In this document: positions 39,042-48,239 of the stretch, piece by piece | Layout: each line of letters opens with the position of its first letter | How positions within the stretch are numbered: position 1 is the stretch's first letter | DNA from: Diaphorobacter limosus | GTDB taxonomy: Bacteria; Pseudomonadota; Gammaproteobacteria; Burkholderiales; Burkholderiaceae_C | Assembly: GCF_033100095.1 (NCBI RefSeq) | Contig: NZ_CP136921.1 | Coordinates: forward strand, 3,189,001 to 3,253,000 | Direction of reading: 5' to 3' | Length of the DNA: 64,000 bases | The notes under the pieces: model-generated | Database searches by the model: none | The model's input: the letters and a program-made list of their open reading frames with translations, nothing else | What the model was told of the DNA's origin: nothing | Made by a program: the position numbers and the translations under genes

Positions 39042-40652
39042 ATGACAGCATTGCAGGCAGACCTGGTGGTCGTGGGCGGCGGCCTGGCCGGCATCGTCAC
39101 CGCGCTGGAGGCGCTGCGCGCCGGGCGCAGCGTGGCTCTGGTCGATCGCGACAGCCCCGAGCGTTTCGGCGGCCTGGCCCTGTGGGCCTTTGGCGGCATG
39201 GCGCTGGTGGGCACCCGGCTGCAAGCCAAAAAAAACATCCCCGACAGCCCCGCGCGGGCGCTGGCCGATTGGCAGCGTTTTGGTGAGCTCGACCCCAACG
39301 GCCGCTGGCCGCAGGCCTGGGCGCGTTACTACGTCGAGCATTCGGCCACAGAGGTTTACGACTGGCTGCTGCAAGAGGGCGTGAAGTTCATGCCCGCCGT
39401 GAATCTGGTCGAGCGCGGCAGGAACGGCGAGGGCAACAGCGTGGCGCGCTACCACCTGCTGTGGGGCACTTCGCGCTGCATGACGCTGCGCCTGATTGAG
39501 CAACTGCGTGCGGCGGGCAGCGGCGGCAAGCTGACGCTGCTGCACCGCCACCGCGTGACGCAGCTCGAACACACCGCTGGGCGGGTCAGCGGCGCGCTGG
39601 CCATCGACGAGGCCACGGGTGCCGAGGTGCACTTGCGCGCGCCAGCCGTCGTGCTGGCCATGGGCGGCATCAACGGCAGCCATGAGGAGGCGCGGCGCAA
39701 CTGGCCCAGCGACCGGCCGCAGCCCAAAACCATGCTCAACGGCGCGCATCCCTTTGCCGACGGCCGGCTGCACCACCTGGCCGCCGACCAGCTGGGAGCA
39801 CAAATCACCCACGCTGGCGAGATGTGGAACTACGCGGCGGGCTTTCCGCACCCGTTCCCGCACTTCCCCGGCCATGGGCTGTCCACCATTCCGTGCAAAT
39901 CGGCCCTGTGGCTGAACCACCGGGGCGAGCGCATCGGTCCCGAGCCCCTGGTCACCGGCTTTGACACGCATTGGCTGTGCCAGCGCGTGGCAAGCCAAGA
40001 GAAGCCCTGGACCTGGCACCTGCTCAACTGGCGTATCGCGGCCAAGGAGTTCGCCATCTCCGGCGCCGAGCACAACCAGCGCATCCGCGACCGGCAGCTC
40101 CTGGCCTTCCTCAAGGAAACGCTGCTGGGCAACCATCGGCTGGTGCGCCAGATGCAGCAGCAAAGCCCGCATTTCCTGGTAGCCGACAGCCTGGCCGAGC
40201 TGACCGCGAAGATGAACGCGCTCACCGCCTCGCACGACATAGCCCCCGCGCAGCTACAAGCCACGGCCGACGCTTTTGATGCGAACTTTGCGCCCGGCGC
40301 CAAGCCCGAGGACGACGCGCAAATCCGCCGCATCCTGCATGCGCGCCAGTGGGGGCCGGACAGGCTGCGCACCTGCAAACCCGCGCCGCTGCAGATGAGA
40401 GGTGCGGGCCCGTTCATCGCCATCCAGATGCAGCTCATCACGCGCAAAAGCCTGGGCGGCCTGCAGACCGATTTGCACAGCCGCGTGCTGGATGCGGCAG
40501 AACAAGCCATCCCCGGCCTGTACTGCGTGGGCGAGGCGGCGGGCTTTGGCGGCGGCGGCGCCAGCGGAAAGCGGTCGCTGGAGGGCACCTTCCTGCCCGG
40601 CTGCATCCTCACGGCGAAGGCTGCGGCAAATCATATAAAAAATGGACTCTAG
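39042..40652 (+). CDS. FAD-dependent dehydrogenase (3-ketosteroid dehydrogenase/fumarate reductase flavoprotein-like)
   Basis: 536 aa. The FAD-binding N-terminus is DLVVVGGGLAGIVTALEALRAGRSVALVDRD, and the C-terminal FAD loop is GLYCVGEAAGFGGGGASGKRSLEGTFLPGCILTAKAAANHI, as in KsdD-like and fumarate-reductase flavoproteins. The substrate is unknown; the fold abstracts hydride next to a ketone or carboxylate. It opens an operon with a GMC oxidoreductase, an aldehyde dehydrogenase and a TPP enzyme, under a divergent AraC regulator. Confidence 0.82.
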   Translation: MTALQADLVVVGGGLAGIVTALEALRAGRSVALVDRDSPERFGGLALWAFGGMALVGTRLQAKKNIPDSPARALADWQRFGELDPNGRWPQAWARYYVEHSATEVYDWLLQEGVKFMPAVNLVERGRNGEGNSVARYHLLWGTSRCMTLRLIEQLRAAGSGGKLTLLHRHRVTQLEHTAGRVSGALAIDEATGAEVHLRAPAVVLAMGGINGSHEEARRNWPSDRPQPKTMLNGAHPFADGRLHHLAADQLGAQITHAGEMWNYAAGFPHPFPHFPGHGLSTIPCKSALWLNHRGERIGPEPLVTGFDTHWLCQRVASQEKPWTWHLLNWRIAAKEFAISGAEHNQRIRDRQLLAFLKETLLGNHRLVRQMQQQSPHFLVADSLAELTAKMNALTASHDIAPAQLQATADAFDANFAPGAKPEDDAQIRRILHARQWGPDRLRTCKPAPLQMRGAGPFIAIQMQLITRKSLGGLQTDLHSRVLDAAEQAIPGLYCVGEAAGFGGGGASGKRSLEGTFLPGCILTAKAAANHIKNGL

Positions 40653-40691
40653 CGCTTTTTGGTAAAGCGCAAACAGCTATCAAATTAAAAG
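40630..40691. repeat. Dispersed ~50-bp repeat, copy 7
   Basis: AAAAAATGGACTCTAGCGCTT ... AAAGCGCAAACAGCTATCAAATTAAAAG is a full family copy. It overlaps the last codons and stop of the flavoprotein gene and fills the gap to the GMC oxidoreductase gene. Confidence 0.7.
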
Positions 40692-40707
40692 CAATTCAGG
40701 AGACAAT

Positions 40708-42342
40708 ATGGAGTTTGACTACATCGTTATCGGCGCCGGCTCGGCCGGCTCGGTGGTGGCCAGCCGCCTGAGCGAAGACCCCGCCGTCACGGTCTGCCTG
40801 CTGGAGGCCGGTGGGCCGGACAGCAGCGTCCTCACGCGCGCGCCACTGGGCTTTGTGGCCGAGGCTCAGCTCAAGAAGAACTCAGTGCACTACACCACCG
40901 TGCCGCAGCCGGGGCTGAACGGGCGCCAGGGCTTTCAGCCGCGCGGGCAGGTGCTGGGCGGCAGCAGCGCCATCAACGCCATGATCTACTGCCGCGGCCA
41001 CCGCAGCGACTACGACCGCTGGGCGGCCGAGGGCAACCCCGGCTGGGACTACGCCAGCGTGCTGCCCTATTTCAAGCGCGCCGAAGACAGCGAATGCTTT
41101 GGCGCCACCGACTACCACGGCCAGGGCGGGCCGCTGGGCGTGGCCTATTTGCGCAGCCCTTTTCCCACCTCGCAGGCGTTCCTGCGCGCCTGCGCGGCGC
41201 AGGGCCTGGCGCAGACGCCCGACTACAACGGCGCGCAGCAAGAGGGCTGCTGGCCGGCCCAGGTCACGCAGCGCGGCGGCGAGCGCTGCAGCGCCGCGCG
41301 CGCCTACCTCACGCCGCACCTGGGACGCAGCAACCTCACCGTGCTCACCCATGCCCAGTGCCTGCGCCTGCAGTGGCAGGGCCGGCGCGCCGAGGGTGTG
41401 CACATCGTGCGCGGCGGCCAGCAAAGCCTGGTGCGCGCGCGCCGCGAGATCGTGCTGTCGGGCGGCGCCTACGGCTCGCCCCAGCTGCTGATGTGCTCGG
41501 GCGTGGGCCCGGCCGATCAGCTGCAGGCGCAGGGCATTGCCGTGGTGCAGGCGCTGACCGGCGTGGGGCAGAACCTGCAGGACCACATCACCGCATCGCT
41601 GAACTGGAAGGGCCTGCGCAGCGACGCCGGCTTTGGCGTCTGCCCCTCGGGCGCCATGGCGCTGCTGCGCGGCATGCGCGAGTGGCAGGCGCAGCGCACC
41701 GGCTGCATCACCAGCAACGTGGCCGAGGCCGGGGCCTTCTTTCGCACCGAAGCCGGTTTGCACGCCAGCGACATCGAGCTGGAGTTCGTCGCCGCCATCG
41801 TCGAGGACCACAGCCGCAAGCTGCACTGGGGCCACGGCTTTGGCCTGCATGTCACGCTGACGCGGCCGCAAAGCCGGGGCGAGGTGCGCCTGGCCAGCAG
41901 CGACGCGCGCCAGAGCCTGCTGATCGACCCGCGCTACTTCAGCCACCCGGACGACATGCCGCGCCTGGTCAAGGGCGTGCAGAAGTCGCTGGCCATCATG
42001 AACGACGCGGCGCTGGCACCCTGGCGCGGCAAGATGCTCTCTCCCATCAGCGCCGACGACCCCGCCGGCATAGAGCGCGAGCTGCGGCGCAGTGCCGACA
42101 CCGAATACCACCCCGTGGGCACCTGCCGCATGGGGCCGGCCGACAACCCCGCCGCCGTGGTCGGGCCGGATCTGCGCGTGCACGGCTGCACCGGGCTGCG
42201 TGTGGCCGACGCCTCCGTCATGCCGAACATCACCACCGGCAACACCAACGCGCCAAGCATCATGATCGGCGAGAAATGCGCCGACCTGCTGCGCGCCGCC
42301 GCCCGCGCTCCCGCCCGCTCTTCCGCCGGTTCCTTCGGGTAA
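40708..42342 (+). CDS. GMC-family alcohol oxidoreductase (choline dehydrogenase-like)
   Basis: 544 aa. The N-terminus MEFDYIVIGAGSAGSVVASRLSEDPAVTVCLLEAGG binds FAD, and GRQGFQPRGQVLGGSSAINAMIYCRGHRSDYDRWA and IVLSGGAYGSPQLLMCSGVGP are the two GMC signatures. The catalytic His region is EYHPVGTCRMG, with a second His/Asn pair expected near NITTGNTNAP. It oxidises an alcohol to an aldehyde, electrons probably passing to the respiratory chain. It is followed ten bases later by an aldehyde dehydrogenase gene that would take the product. Confidence 0.9.
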   Translation: MEFDYIVIGAGSAGSVVASRLSEDPAVTVCLLEAGGPDSSVLTRAPLGFVAEAQLKKNSVHYTTVPQPGLNGRQGFQPRGQVLGGSSAINAMIYCRGHRSDYDRWAAEGNPGWDYASVLPYFKRAEDSECFGATDYHGQGGPLGVAYLRSPFPTSQAFLRACAAQGLAQTPDYNGAQQEGCWPAQVTQRGGERCSAARAYLTPHLGRSNLTVLTHAQCLRLQWQGRRAEGVHIVRGGQQSLVRARREIVLSGGAYGSPQLLMCSGVGPADQLQAQGIAVVQALTGVGQNLQDHITASLNWKGLRSDAGFGVCPSGAMALLRGMREWQAQRTGCITSNVAEAGAFFRTEAGLHASDIELEFVAAIVEDHSRKLHWGHGFGLHVTLTRPQSRGEVRLASSDARQSLLIDPRYFSHPDDMPRLVKGVQKSLAIMNDAALAPWRGKMLSPISADDPAGIERELRRSADTEYHPVGTCRMGPADNPAAVVGPDLRVHGCTGLRVADASVMPNITTGNTNAPSIMIGEKCADLLRAAARAPARSSAGSFG

Positions 42343-42352
42343 AGGCCAGCCC

Positions 42353-43843
42353 ATGCACAACGACGCCCAGCACCTGTCCCCGCTGCCTCAACGGCCCAAC
42401 GTGCCCAACGTGCCCACCCACATCCCCCAGCCCCTGCGCGACTGCTTCGCCGCGCAGCACGCCGCCTTTCAAAAGCAGCGCTGCCCCAGCCTGGCCGAAC
42501 GCCGTGCCGACCTGCGCGCCCTGCACCGCCTGCTGGTGGACCACCGCGAGGCCCTGGTCGACGCTGTGAACCGCGACTACGGCTGCAGGAGCCGTTTCGA
42601 GACCCTGATGACCGAGCTGCTGCAGGCGCAGGAAGGGCTGCTGGACGCCATCAAGCGCCTGCCGCGCTGGATGCGGCGCGAAAAGCGCCCGCTCGACATC
42701 AGCCAGTACCCGCTGGCCAGGGCCTGGGTGCAGCCCCAGGCGCTGGGCGTGGTGGGCGTCGTCGTGCCCTGGAACTTCCCCATCGCCATGGCCGTGCAGC
42801 CCATGATTGGCGCGCTGGCGGCGGGCAACCGGGTGATGGTGAAGATGTCGGAAAACTCGGCACAACTCGCGCGCCTGCTGCAAGAGGTGTTGCCGCGCTA
42901 CTTTGCGGCCGACAAGGTCAGCGTCTTTGCCGATCGTGGCGAAGACGGCAGCAGCATAGGCCCGCTGTTCACCCAGCTGCCGTTCAACCACCTGTTCTTC
43001 ACCGGCTCGCCGCAGACCGGCCGCGCCGTGATGGCCAACTGCGCGCCCAACCTCACGCCCGTCACGCTGGAGCTGGGCGGCAAGTCGCCCGCCATCGTCG
43101 CGCCCGACTACCCGCTCGATAAGGCGGCCGAGCGCATCCTGTGGGTCAAGATGCTCAACGCCGGGCAGATTTGCACCAATGTGGACTACCTGTTCGTGCC
43201 CGCAGGCCAGGAGCAGGCCTTCATCCAACAGGCACAGCGCGTCGTGCAAGAGCGCTACCCCGACCTGTGCAATGGCGACTACACCGCCATCATCGACCAG
43301 CGCCAGTACGACCGGCTGCAGGCCATGCTGCAAGATGCCATCGCCCAGGGCGCGCAGGCCGTACCGCTGGCGCCGGGGAAGAGCGGCGACGCGGCCCGGC
43401 GCATCATGCCGCCGGTGGCGCTCTTGAACGTGCACGACGGCATGCAGGTCATGCAGCGCGAGATCTTCGGCCCGATCCTGCCCATCCTCGGCTACCAAAA
43501 CCGGGACGAGGTCACGCAGTACATCAACGACAGGCCGCACCCGCTGGCGCTCTACCTGTTCAGCCACGAACGCCCGCTGCAGCAGCATTACCTGACGCAA
43601 ACGCTGTCGGGCGGCGTCACGCTCAACGACACCTTGCTGCACGTGGGCCAGCACCACCTGCCGTTTGGCGGCGTGGGCAACAGCGGCATGGGCCACTACC
43701 ACGGGTACGAGGGGTTCCTGACCTTCTCCAAGCTGCGCCCGGTGTTCCAACAGGGGCCGCTGCGCACCGTCAACTTCCTGCAGCCGCCCTATGCCGGCCT
43801 GGCCAGCAAGATGCTGAACATCATGCTGTGGCGTAACCGTTAA
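42353..43843 (+). CDS. Coniferyl-aldehyde-dehydrogenase-like aldehyde dehydrogenase
   Basis: 496 aa. It has the ALDH motifs VVGVVVPWNFPIAMAVQPMIGALAAGN, TLELGGKSPAIVAP (catalytic-Glu region) and NAGQICTNVDYLFVP with the catalytic Cys in GQICT. The C-terminal FLQPPYAGLASKMLNIMLWRNR is typical of the coniferyl/citronellal-type subgroup. It oxidises an aldehyde to the acid with NAD(P). The aldehyde is probably the product of the preceding GMC enzyme. Confidence 0.9.
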   Translation: MHNDAQHLSPLPQRPNVPNVPTHIPQPLRDCFAAQHAAFQKQRCPSLAERRADLRALHRLLVDHREALVDAVNRDYGCRSRFETLMTELLQAQEGLLDAIKRLPRWMRREKRPLDISQYPLARAWVQPQALGVVGVVVPWNFPIAMAVQPMIGALAAGNRVMVKMSENSAQLARLLQEVLPRYFAADKVSVFADRGEDGSSIGPLFTQLPFNHLFFTGSPQTGRAVMANCAPNLTPVTLELGGKSPAIVAPDYPLDKAAERILWVKMLNAGQICTNVDYLFVPAGQEQAFIQQAQRVVQERYPDLCNGDYTAIIDQRQYDRLQAMLQDAIAQGAQAVPLAPGKSGDAARRIMPPVALLNVHDGMQVMQREIFGPILPILGYQNRDEVTQYINDRPHPLALYLFSHERPLQQHYLTQTLSGGVTLNDTLLHVGQHHLPFGGVGNSGMGHYHGYEGFLTFSKLRPVFQQGPLRTVNFLQPPYAGLASKMLNIMLWRNR

Positions 43844-43903
43844 ATTTTGAACAAAAACAGCCGCTATCGCTTATCCAGCAATCGCATGCAGCTATTAAAA
43901 AAG
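43843..43903. repeat. Dispersed ~50-bp repeat, copy 8
   Basis: AAATTTTGAACAAAAACAGCCGC ... TCGCATGCAGCTATTAAAAAAGG has the family layout and fills the gap between the aldehyde dehydrogenase and TPP-enzyme genes, ending in the ribosome-binding site of the latter. Confidence 0.6.
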
Positions 43904-43912
43904 GAGTTCACC

Positions 43913-45568
43913 ATGAACGGCGCACAAGCATTGATGAAGACCCTGGCCGACGCCGGCATAGCGGTCTGCTTCACCAACCCCGGCACGTCGGAGATGCACT
44001 TCGTCGCCGCCCTGGACAGCGAGCCACGCATGCGCGCCGTACTGGCCTTGTTCGAGGGCGTGGCCACGGGCGCGGCCGACGGTTACGCGCGCATGGCGGA
44101 TAAGCCCGCCGCCACGCTCTTGCACCTGGGTTGCGGCCTGGGCAACGGCCTGGCCAATCTGCACAACGCACGCAAGGGCAAGGTGCCGGTGGTCAACATC
44201 GTCGGTGACCACGCCACCACGCATACCCAGTACGACGCGCAGCTGCAGTCCGACATAGAAACCGTGGCCAGGAACGTCTCGCCCGGCTTTGTGCGCACCA
44301 GCGCCAGCACCGAGGCGCTGTGCCAGGACGCGGTGGACGCCGTGCAGGCCGCGCGCGGCCTGCCGGGCCAGGTGGCCACGCTGATCCTGCCGGCCGATGT
44401 CTCCTGGGGCGAAGGCGCCCAGCCCTGCGCCCCGCCCGCCGTGCCTGCGGCGCCCGCTGCCGACGATGCCAGCGTGCAGGCCATCGCCCAGTTGCTGCGA
44501 TCCGGCAAGAAGACCGCCCTGCTGCTGGGCGGCCAGGCGCTGCGCAAACCCGGCCTGCTGGCCGCCGCGCGCATCGCCGCGCAGGCCGGCGTGCCGCTGC
44601 TGGCCGAGGTCTTCCCCACGCGCCTGACGCGCGGCGCCGGCCTGCCGGCGGTGGAACGCATCGCCTACCTGGCCGAAATGGCCGGCGTGCAGCTGGCCGA
44701 CCTGGAGCACCTGATCCTGGTCGATGCCAAGGCGCCCGTGTCCTTCTTTGCCTACCCCGGCAAAAAGAGCGATCTGGTGCCGGACGGCTGCAGCGTGCAC
44801 ACCCTGGCCGCGCCCGAGCAGGACGCGCTGGCCAGCCTGGAAAAGCTCTGCGCTGCCCTGGGCGCGCAGCAGGCCCAGCCACGGCTGCAGGCGCCGCTGC
44901 GCCCCGGCCGCCCCACAGGCCGGCTGACGGCGCCCAAGGTCTGCAAGGCCGTGGGCCACCTGCTGCCCGAGGGCGCCATCCTCATCGACGAGGCCATCAC
45001 CAGCGGCCTGATGCTGGGCGCCATGACGGCCGGCTGCCCGCGCCACGACCTGATCACCCTGACCGGCGGCGCCATCGGCCAGGGCCTGCCCAATGCCGTG
45101 GGTGCGGCCATTGCCTGCCCGGATCGCCCGGTGATCGCGCTGATCGGCGACGGCACGGCCATGTACACCATCCAGGCGCTGTGGAGCATGGCGCGGGAGC
45201 AGCTGCATGTGGTCAGCATCATCTTCAACAACGCCAGCTACTCGGTGCTGAACGTGGAGCTGGAACGCGTGGGCGCGGGCGAAGGCGGCGCCAAGGCGCG
45301 CGCCCAGCTCGACCTGGCCGGGCCGCGCCTGAACTTCGCCCAGCTCGCCCAGGGCATGGGCGTGCACGCCGTGCGCGCCAGCACGGCCGAGGACTTCACC
45401 CAGGCGCTGGAATACGCCCTGGCCACGCCCGGCCCGCACCTGATCGAGGCGCTGGTGCCCGAGTCGCTCAGCGGCGCCAAGCGCAAGCTGCTGCCCTGGC
45501 TGCTCAAGTCGCTGCCCAGCCTGCCGCGGCCGGTGGCGCGGGCGCTGAAGCAAAAGATAGCACCGTAG
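43913..45568 (+). CDS. Thiamine-diphosphate enzyme, acetolactate synthase / benzoylformate decarboxylase-like
   Basis: 551 aa. The catalytic Glu is in LFEGVATGAADGYARM, and the ThDP/Mg motif is ALIGDGTAMYTIQALWSMAREQLHVVSIIFNNASYSVLN. The start ATG at 43913 (MNGAQALMKTLADAGIAVCFTNPGTSEMHFVAAL) has AAGGAG upstream. Members of this acetolactate-synthase-large-subunit-like group include 2-oxo acid decarboxylases and carboligases. It is last in the AraC-linked oxidoreductase operon, so it may process a 2-oxo acid or aldehyde made by the other three enzymes. Confidence 0.85.
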   Translation: MNGAQALMKTLADAGIAVCFTNPGTSEMHFVAALDSEPRMRAVLALFEGVATGAADGYARMADKPAATLLHLGCGLGNGLANLHNARKGKVPVVNIVGDHATTHTQYDAQLQSDIETVARNVSPGFVRTSASTEALCQDAVDAVQAARGLPGQVATLILPADVSWGEGAQPCAPPAVPAAPAADDASVQAIAQLLRSGKKTALLLGGQALRKPGLLAAARIAAQAGVPLLAEVFPTRLTRGAGLPAVERIAYLAEMAGVQLADLEHLILVDAKAPVSFFAYPGKKSDLVPDGCSVHTLAAPEQDALASLEKLCAALGAQQAQPRLQAPLRPGRPTGRLTAPKVCKAVGHLLPEGAILIDEAITSGLMLGAMTAGCPRHDLITLTGGAIGQGLPNAVGAAIACPDRPVIALIGDGTAMYTIQALWSMAREQLHVVSIIFNNASYSVLNVELERVGAGEGGAKARAQLDLAGPRLNFAQLAQGMGVHAVRASTAEDFTQALEYALATPGPHLIEALVPESLSGAKRKLLPWLLKSLPSLPRPVARALKQKIAP

Positions 45569-45610
45569 TCGAGAGCGATAGGGATGCCCACGCCCCGTGC
45601 CCGCCGTGGG

Positions 45611-45690
45611 CGCGGGCAAGACCCCGGGCGAGCGCGCGCCGCAGGCATGGCCTGCATGGACGCTTCGCCGCCAACGGCCTTTTTTGGTGC
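45611..45690 (+). pseudogene. Remnant of an lpd-type gene in the gap before nirB
   Basis: GGCAAGACCCCGGGCGAG and, after an apparent ~11-base deletion, TCGCCGCCAACGGCC match the lpdV stretch near 36180-36255 (encoding [12 protein letters not shown] and FAANGRA), but the frame is broken. The rest of the 298-bp gap 45569-45866 holds only the sigma-54 promoter. Confidence 0.5.
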
Positions 45691-45762
45691 GCCGCACCAG
45701 GGCCTTGCACCAAGACCCGGCAAAACACCGTAGCCGCTGGCCATTGCCCCCTGTGCCCGCGT

Positions 45763-45778
45763 TGGCACGGTCGTTGCA
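45763..45778 (+). promoter_or_regulatory. Sigma-54 (-24/-12) promoter of nirB
   Basis: TGGCACG-GTCG-TTGCA is a perfect match to the sigma-54 consensus TGGCACG-N4-TTGCW, 88 bp before the nirB start. It implies activation by an NtrC-type enhancer-binding protein under nitrogen limitation or nitrate. No convincing NtrC site was found upstream. Confidence 0.85.
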
Positions 45779-45866
45779 TTGAACCCTGCGTGGCCGATGG
45801 CGGCCATGGGCCATATGCGGCATGACTGCCCGCTGGCCGGATCCACACGCAAGGCAAGGGGGAGCC

Positions 45867-48239
45867 ATGGAAAAAATGAAACTGGTGTTGGTGGGCAACG
45901 GCATGGCGGGGGTGCGCGCGCTCGAAGAGCTGCTCAAGATCGCGCCCGACCTGTACGACATCACCATCTTCGGCGCCGAGCCGCACCCCAACTACAACCG
46001 CATCCTGCTCTCGCCGGTGCTCGCCGGCGAGCAAACGCTGGAGCAAATCGTGCTCAACGACTGGGCCTGGTACCAGGAGCACGGCATCACCGTACACGCC
46101 GGCTGCACCGTGAACGAAGTGAACCGCGCGCGGCGCACCGTGCACGCCAGCGGCAAAGACGGCCAGGCCATCAGCGTGCCGTATGACCGGCTGATCCTGG
46201 CCACGGGCTCCAACCCCTTCATGCTGCCCATCCCCGGCAAGGATTTGGACGGCGTGCTGGCCTACCGCGACATTGCCGACACCCAGGCCATGATTGACGC
46301 GGCCACGCAGTACCGCCACGCCGTGGTCATTGGCGGCGGCCTCTTGGGCCTGGAGGCGGCCAACGGCCTGATGAAGCGCGGCATGCAGGTGACCGTGGTG
46401 CACGCCAGCGAATGGCTGATGGAACGCCAGCTCGACCCCGTGGCCGGGCAGATGCTGCAAAAGGCGCTGCAAGAGCGCGGCATGCAGTTTTTGATGCAGG
46501 CGCAGACGCAAGAGCTGCTGGGCAATGCCGACGGCCGCGTGTGTGCTATTCGGTTCAAGGACGGCAGCGAGATCCCCGCCGACCTGGTCGTCATGGCCGT
46601 GGGCATACGCCCCAACACCGCCTTGGCCGAATCCATGCGCCTGCATGTGAATCGCGGCATCGTGGTGAACGACACCATGCAGACCACCACCGACGCGCGC
46701 ATCTACGCCGTGGGCGAATGCGCCGCGCACCGGGGCACGGCCTATGGGCTGGTGGCACCGCTGTTCGAGCAGGGCAAGGTACTGGCCAACCACCTGGCCG
46801 AGTTCGGCATAGGCCGCTACCTGGGCTCGCAGACCTCGACCAAGCTCAAGGTCACGGGCATAGACCTGTTCTCGGCCGGCGACTTCATGGGTGGCGCGGG
46901 CACCGAAGAAATCGTCATGAGCGACCCCGGCGCCGGGCAGTACAAAAAGCTGGTGCTCAAGGACGACAAGCTGGTCGGCGCCTGCCTGTACGGCAACACC
47001 GTCGATGGCAGCTGGTACTTCAAGCTGCTGCGCGAGGGCCGCAGCGTGGCCGAGCTGCGCGCCAGCCTGATGTTTGGCGAAAGCAACCTGGGCGACGGCG
47101 GTCACGCCGGCCAGAACCAGGCCGCCGCCATGCCCGACGAGGCCGAGGTCTGCGGCTGCAACGGCGTGACCAAGGGCACCATCTGCAAGGCCATCAAGGA
47201 AAAAGGCCTGTTCACCGTCGACGAGGTGCGCAAGCACACCAAGGCCAGCGCCAGCTGCGGCTCGTGCACCGGCCTGGTCGAGCAGATTTTGATGGCCACC
47301 GTGGGCGGCGCCTACGCCGCCGCCAGCGCCGCCAAGCCGGTGTGCAGTTGCACCGAGCACGGCCACCAGGCGCTGCGCGACGCCATCCGCGCCAATCACC
47401 TCATCAGCAAGGAAGAAGTCTTTGCCTTCATGGAGTGGAAGACGCCCGACGGCTGCCCCAGCTGCCGCCCGGCCATCAACTACTACCTGATCAGCACCTG
47501 GCCCAAAGAGGCGCTGGACGACCCGCAAAGCCGCGCCATCAACGAGCGCAGCCACGCCAACATCCAAAAAGACGGCACCTACAGCGTGGTGCCGCGCATG
47601 TGGGGCGGCGAGACCAGCGCGGCCGAGCTGCGCCGCATTGCCGACGTGGTGGACAAATACAAAATCCCCGGCGTCAAGGTCACGGGCGGGCAGCGCATAG
47701 ACCTCTTGGGCGTGAAGAAGGAAGACCTGCAGGGCGTGTGGAACGACATCGCCATGCCCTGCGGCCACGCCTACGGCAAGAGCCTGCGCACGGTGAAAAC
47801 CTGCGTGGGCAGCGAATGGTGCCGCTTTGGCACGCAGGACAGCAGCCAACTCGGGCGCGACCTGGAGCGCGCGCTCTGGCGCATGTACGCGCCGCACAAG
47901 GTCAAGCTGGCGGTCAGCGGCTGCCCGCGCAACTGCGCCGAGAGCGGCATCAAGGACGTCGGGATCATCGGCGTGGATTCGGGCTGGGAGATCCACATCG
48001 CCGGCAACGGCGGCATCAAGACCGAGGTGGCGCACTTCTTCACCAAGGTGAAAACCGCCGAGGAGGTGATGGAGGTCAGCGGCGCCTTCCTGCAGCTCTA
48101 CCGCGAAGAAGGCTGGTACCTGGAGCGCACCACCCACTACGTGGCGCGCGTCGGCCTGGAGCATGTGAAGAAAAAGGTGCTGGAAGACGAGGCCAACCGC
48201 CAGGTCCTGTGGGCGCGCCTGCAGGTTGTGTCGCAATAA
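45867..48239 (+). CDS. nirB: NAD(P)H nitrite reductase large subunit, 3' end replaced by IS6
   Basis: 790 aa. The layout is an FAD/NAD oxidoreductase domain (MKLVLVGNGMAGVRALEELLK, VIGGGLLGLEAANGLMKRG), a BFD-type [2Fe-2S] domain (CGCNGVTKGTICKAI ... SCGSC), ferredoxin-like repeats and the sirohaem/4Fe-4S site with CVGSEWC and CPRNC. It reduces nitrite to ammonium. The final four residues VVSQ and the TAA stop come from the terminal repeat of the IS6 element, so a few to some tens of native C-terminal residues are lost. The expected nirD gene does not follow. AGGGGGAG precedes the ATG. Confidence 0.9.
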   Translation: MEKMKLVLVGNGMAGVRALEELLKIAPDLYDITIFGAEPHPNYNRILLSPVLAGEQTLEQIVLNDWAWYQEHGITVHAGCTVNEVNRARRTVHASGKDGQAISVPYDRLILATGSNPFMLPIPGKDLDGVLAYRDIADTQAMIDAATQYRHAVVIGGGLLGLEAANGLMKRGMQVTVVHASEWLMERQLDPVAGQMLQKALQERGMQFLMQAQTQELLGNADGRVCAIRFKDGSEIPADLVVMAVGIRPNTALAESMRLHVNRGIVVNDTMQTTTDARIYAVGECAAHRGTAYGLVAPLFEQGKVLANHLAEFGIGRYLGSQTSTKLKVTGIDLFSAGDFMGGAGTEEIVMSDPGAGQYKKLVLKDDKLVGACLYGNTVDGSWYFKLLREGRSVAELRASLMFGESNLGDGGHAGQNQAAAMPDEAEVCGCNGVTKGTICKAIKEKGLFTVDEVRKHTKASASCGSCTGLVEQILMATVGGAYAAASAAKPVCSCTEHGHQALRDAIRANHLISKEEVFAFMEWKTPDGCPSCRPAINYYLISTWPKEALDDPQSRAINERSHANIQKDGTYSVVPRMWGGETSAAELRRIADVVDKYKIPGVKVTGGQRIDLLGVKKEDLQGVWNDIAMPCGHAYGKSLRTVKTCVGSEWCRFGTQDSSQLGRDLERALWRMYAPHKVKLAVSGCPRNCAESGIKDVGIIGVDSGWEIHIAGNGGIKTEVAHFFTKVKTAEEVMEVSGAFLQLYREEGWYLERTTHYVARVGLEHVKKKVLEDEANRQVLWARLQVVSQ

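Noticed and set aside
45504..48236. Long open frame (910 codons) antisense to nirB
   Set aside because: Frame openness follows from the codon bias of nirB; its composition is low-complexity and no motif is present.
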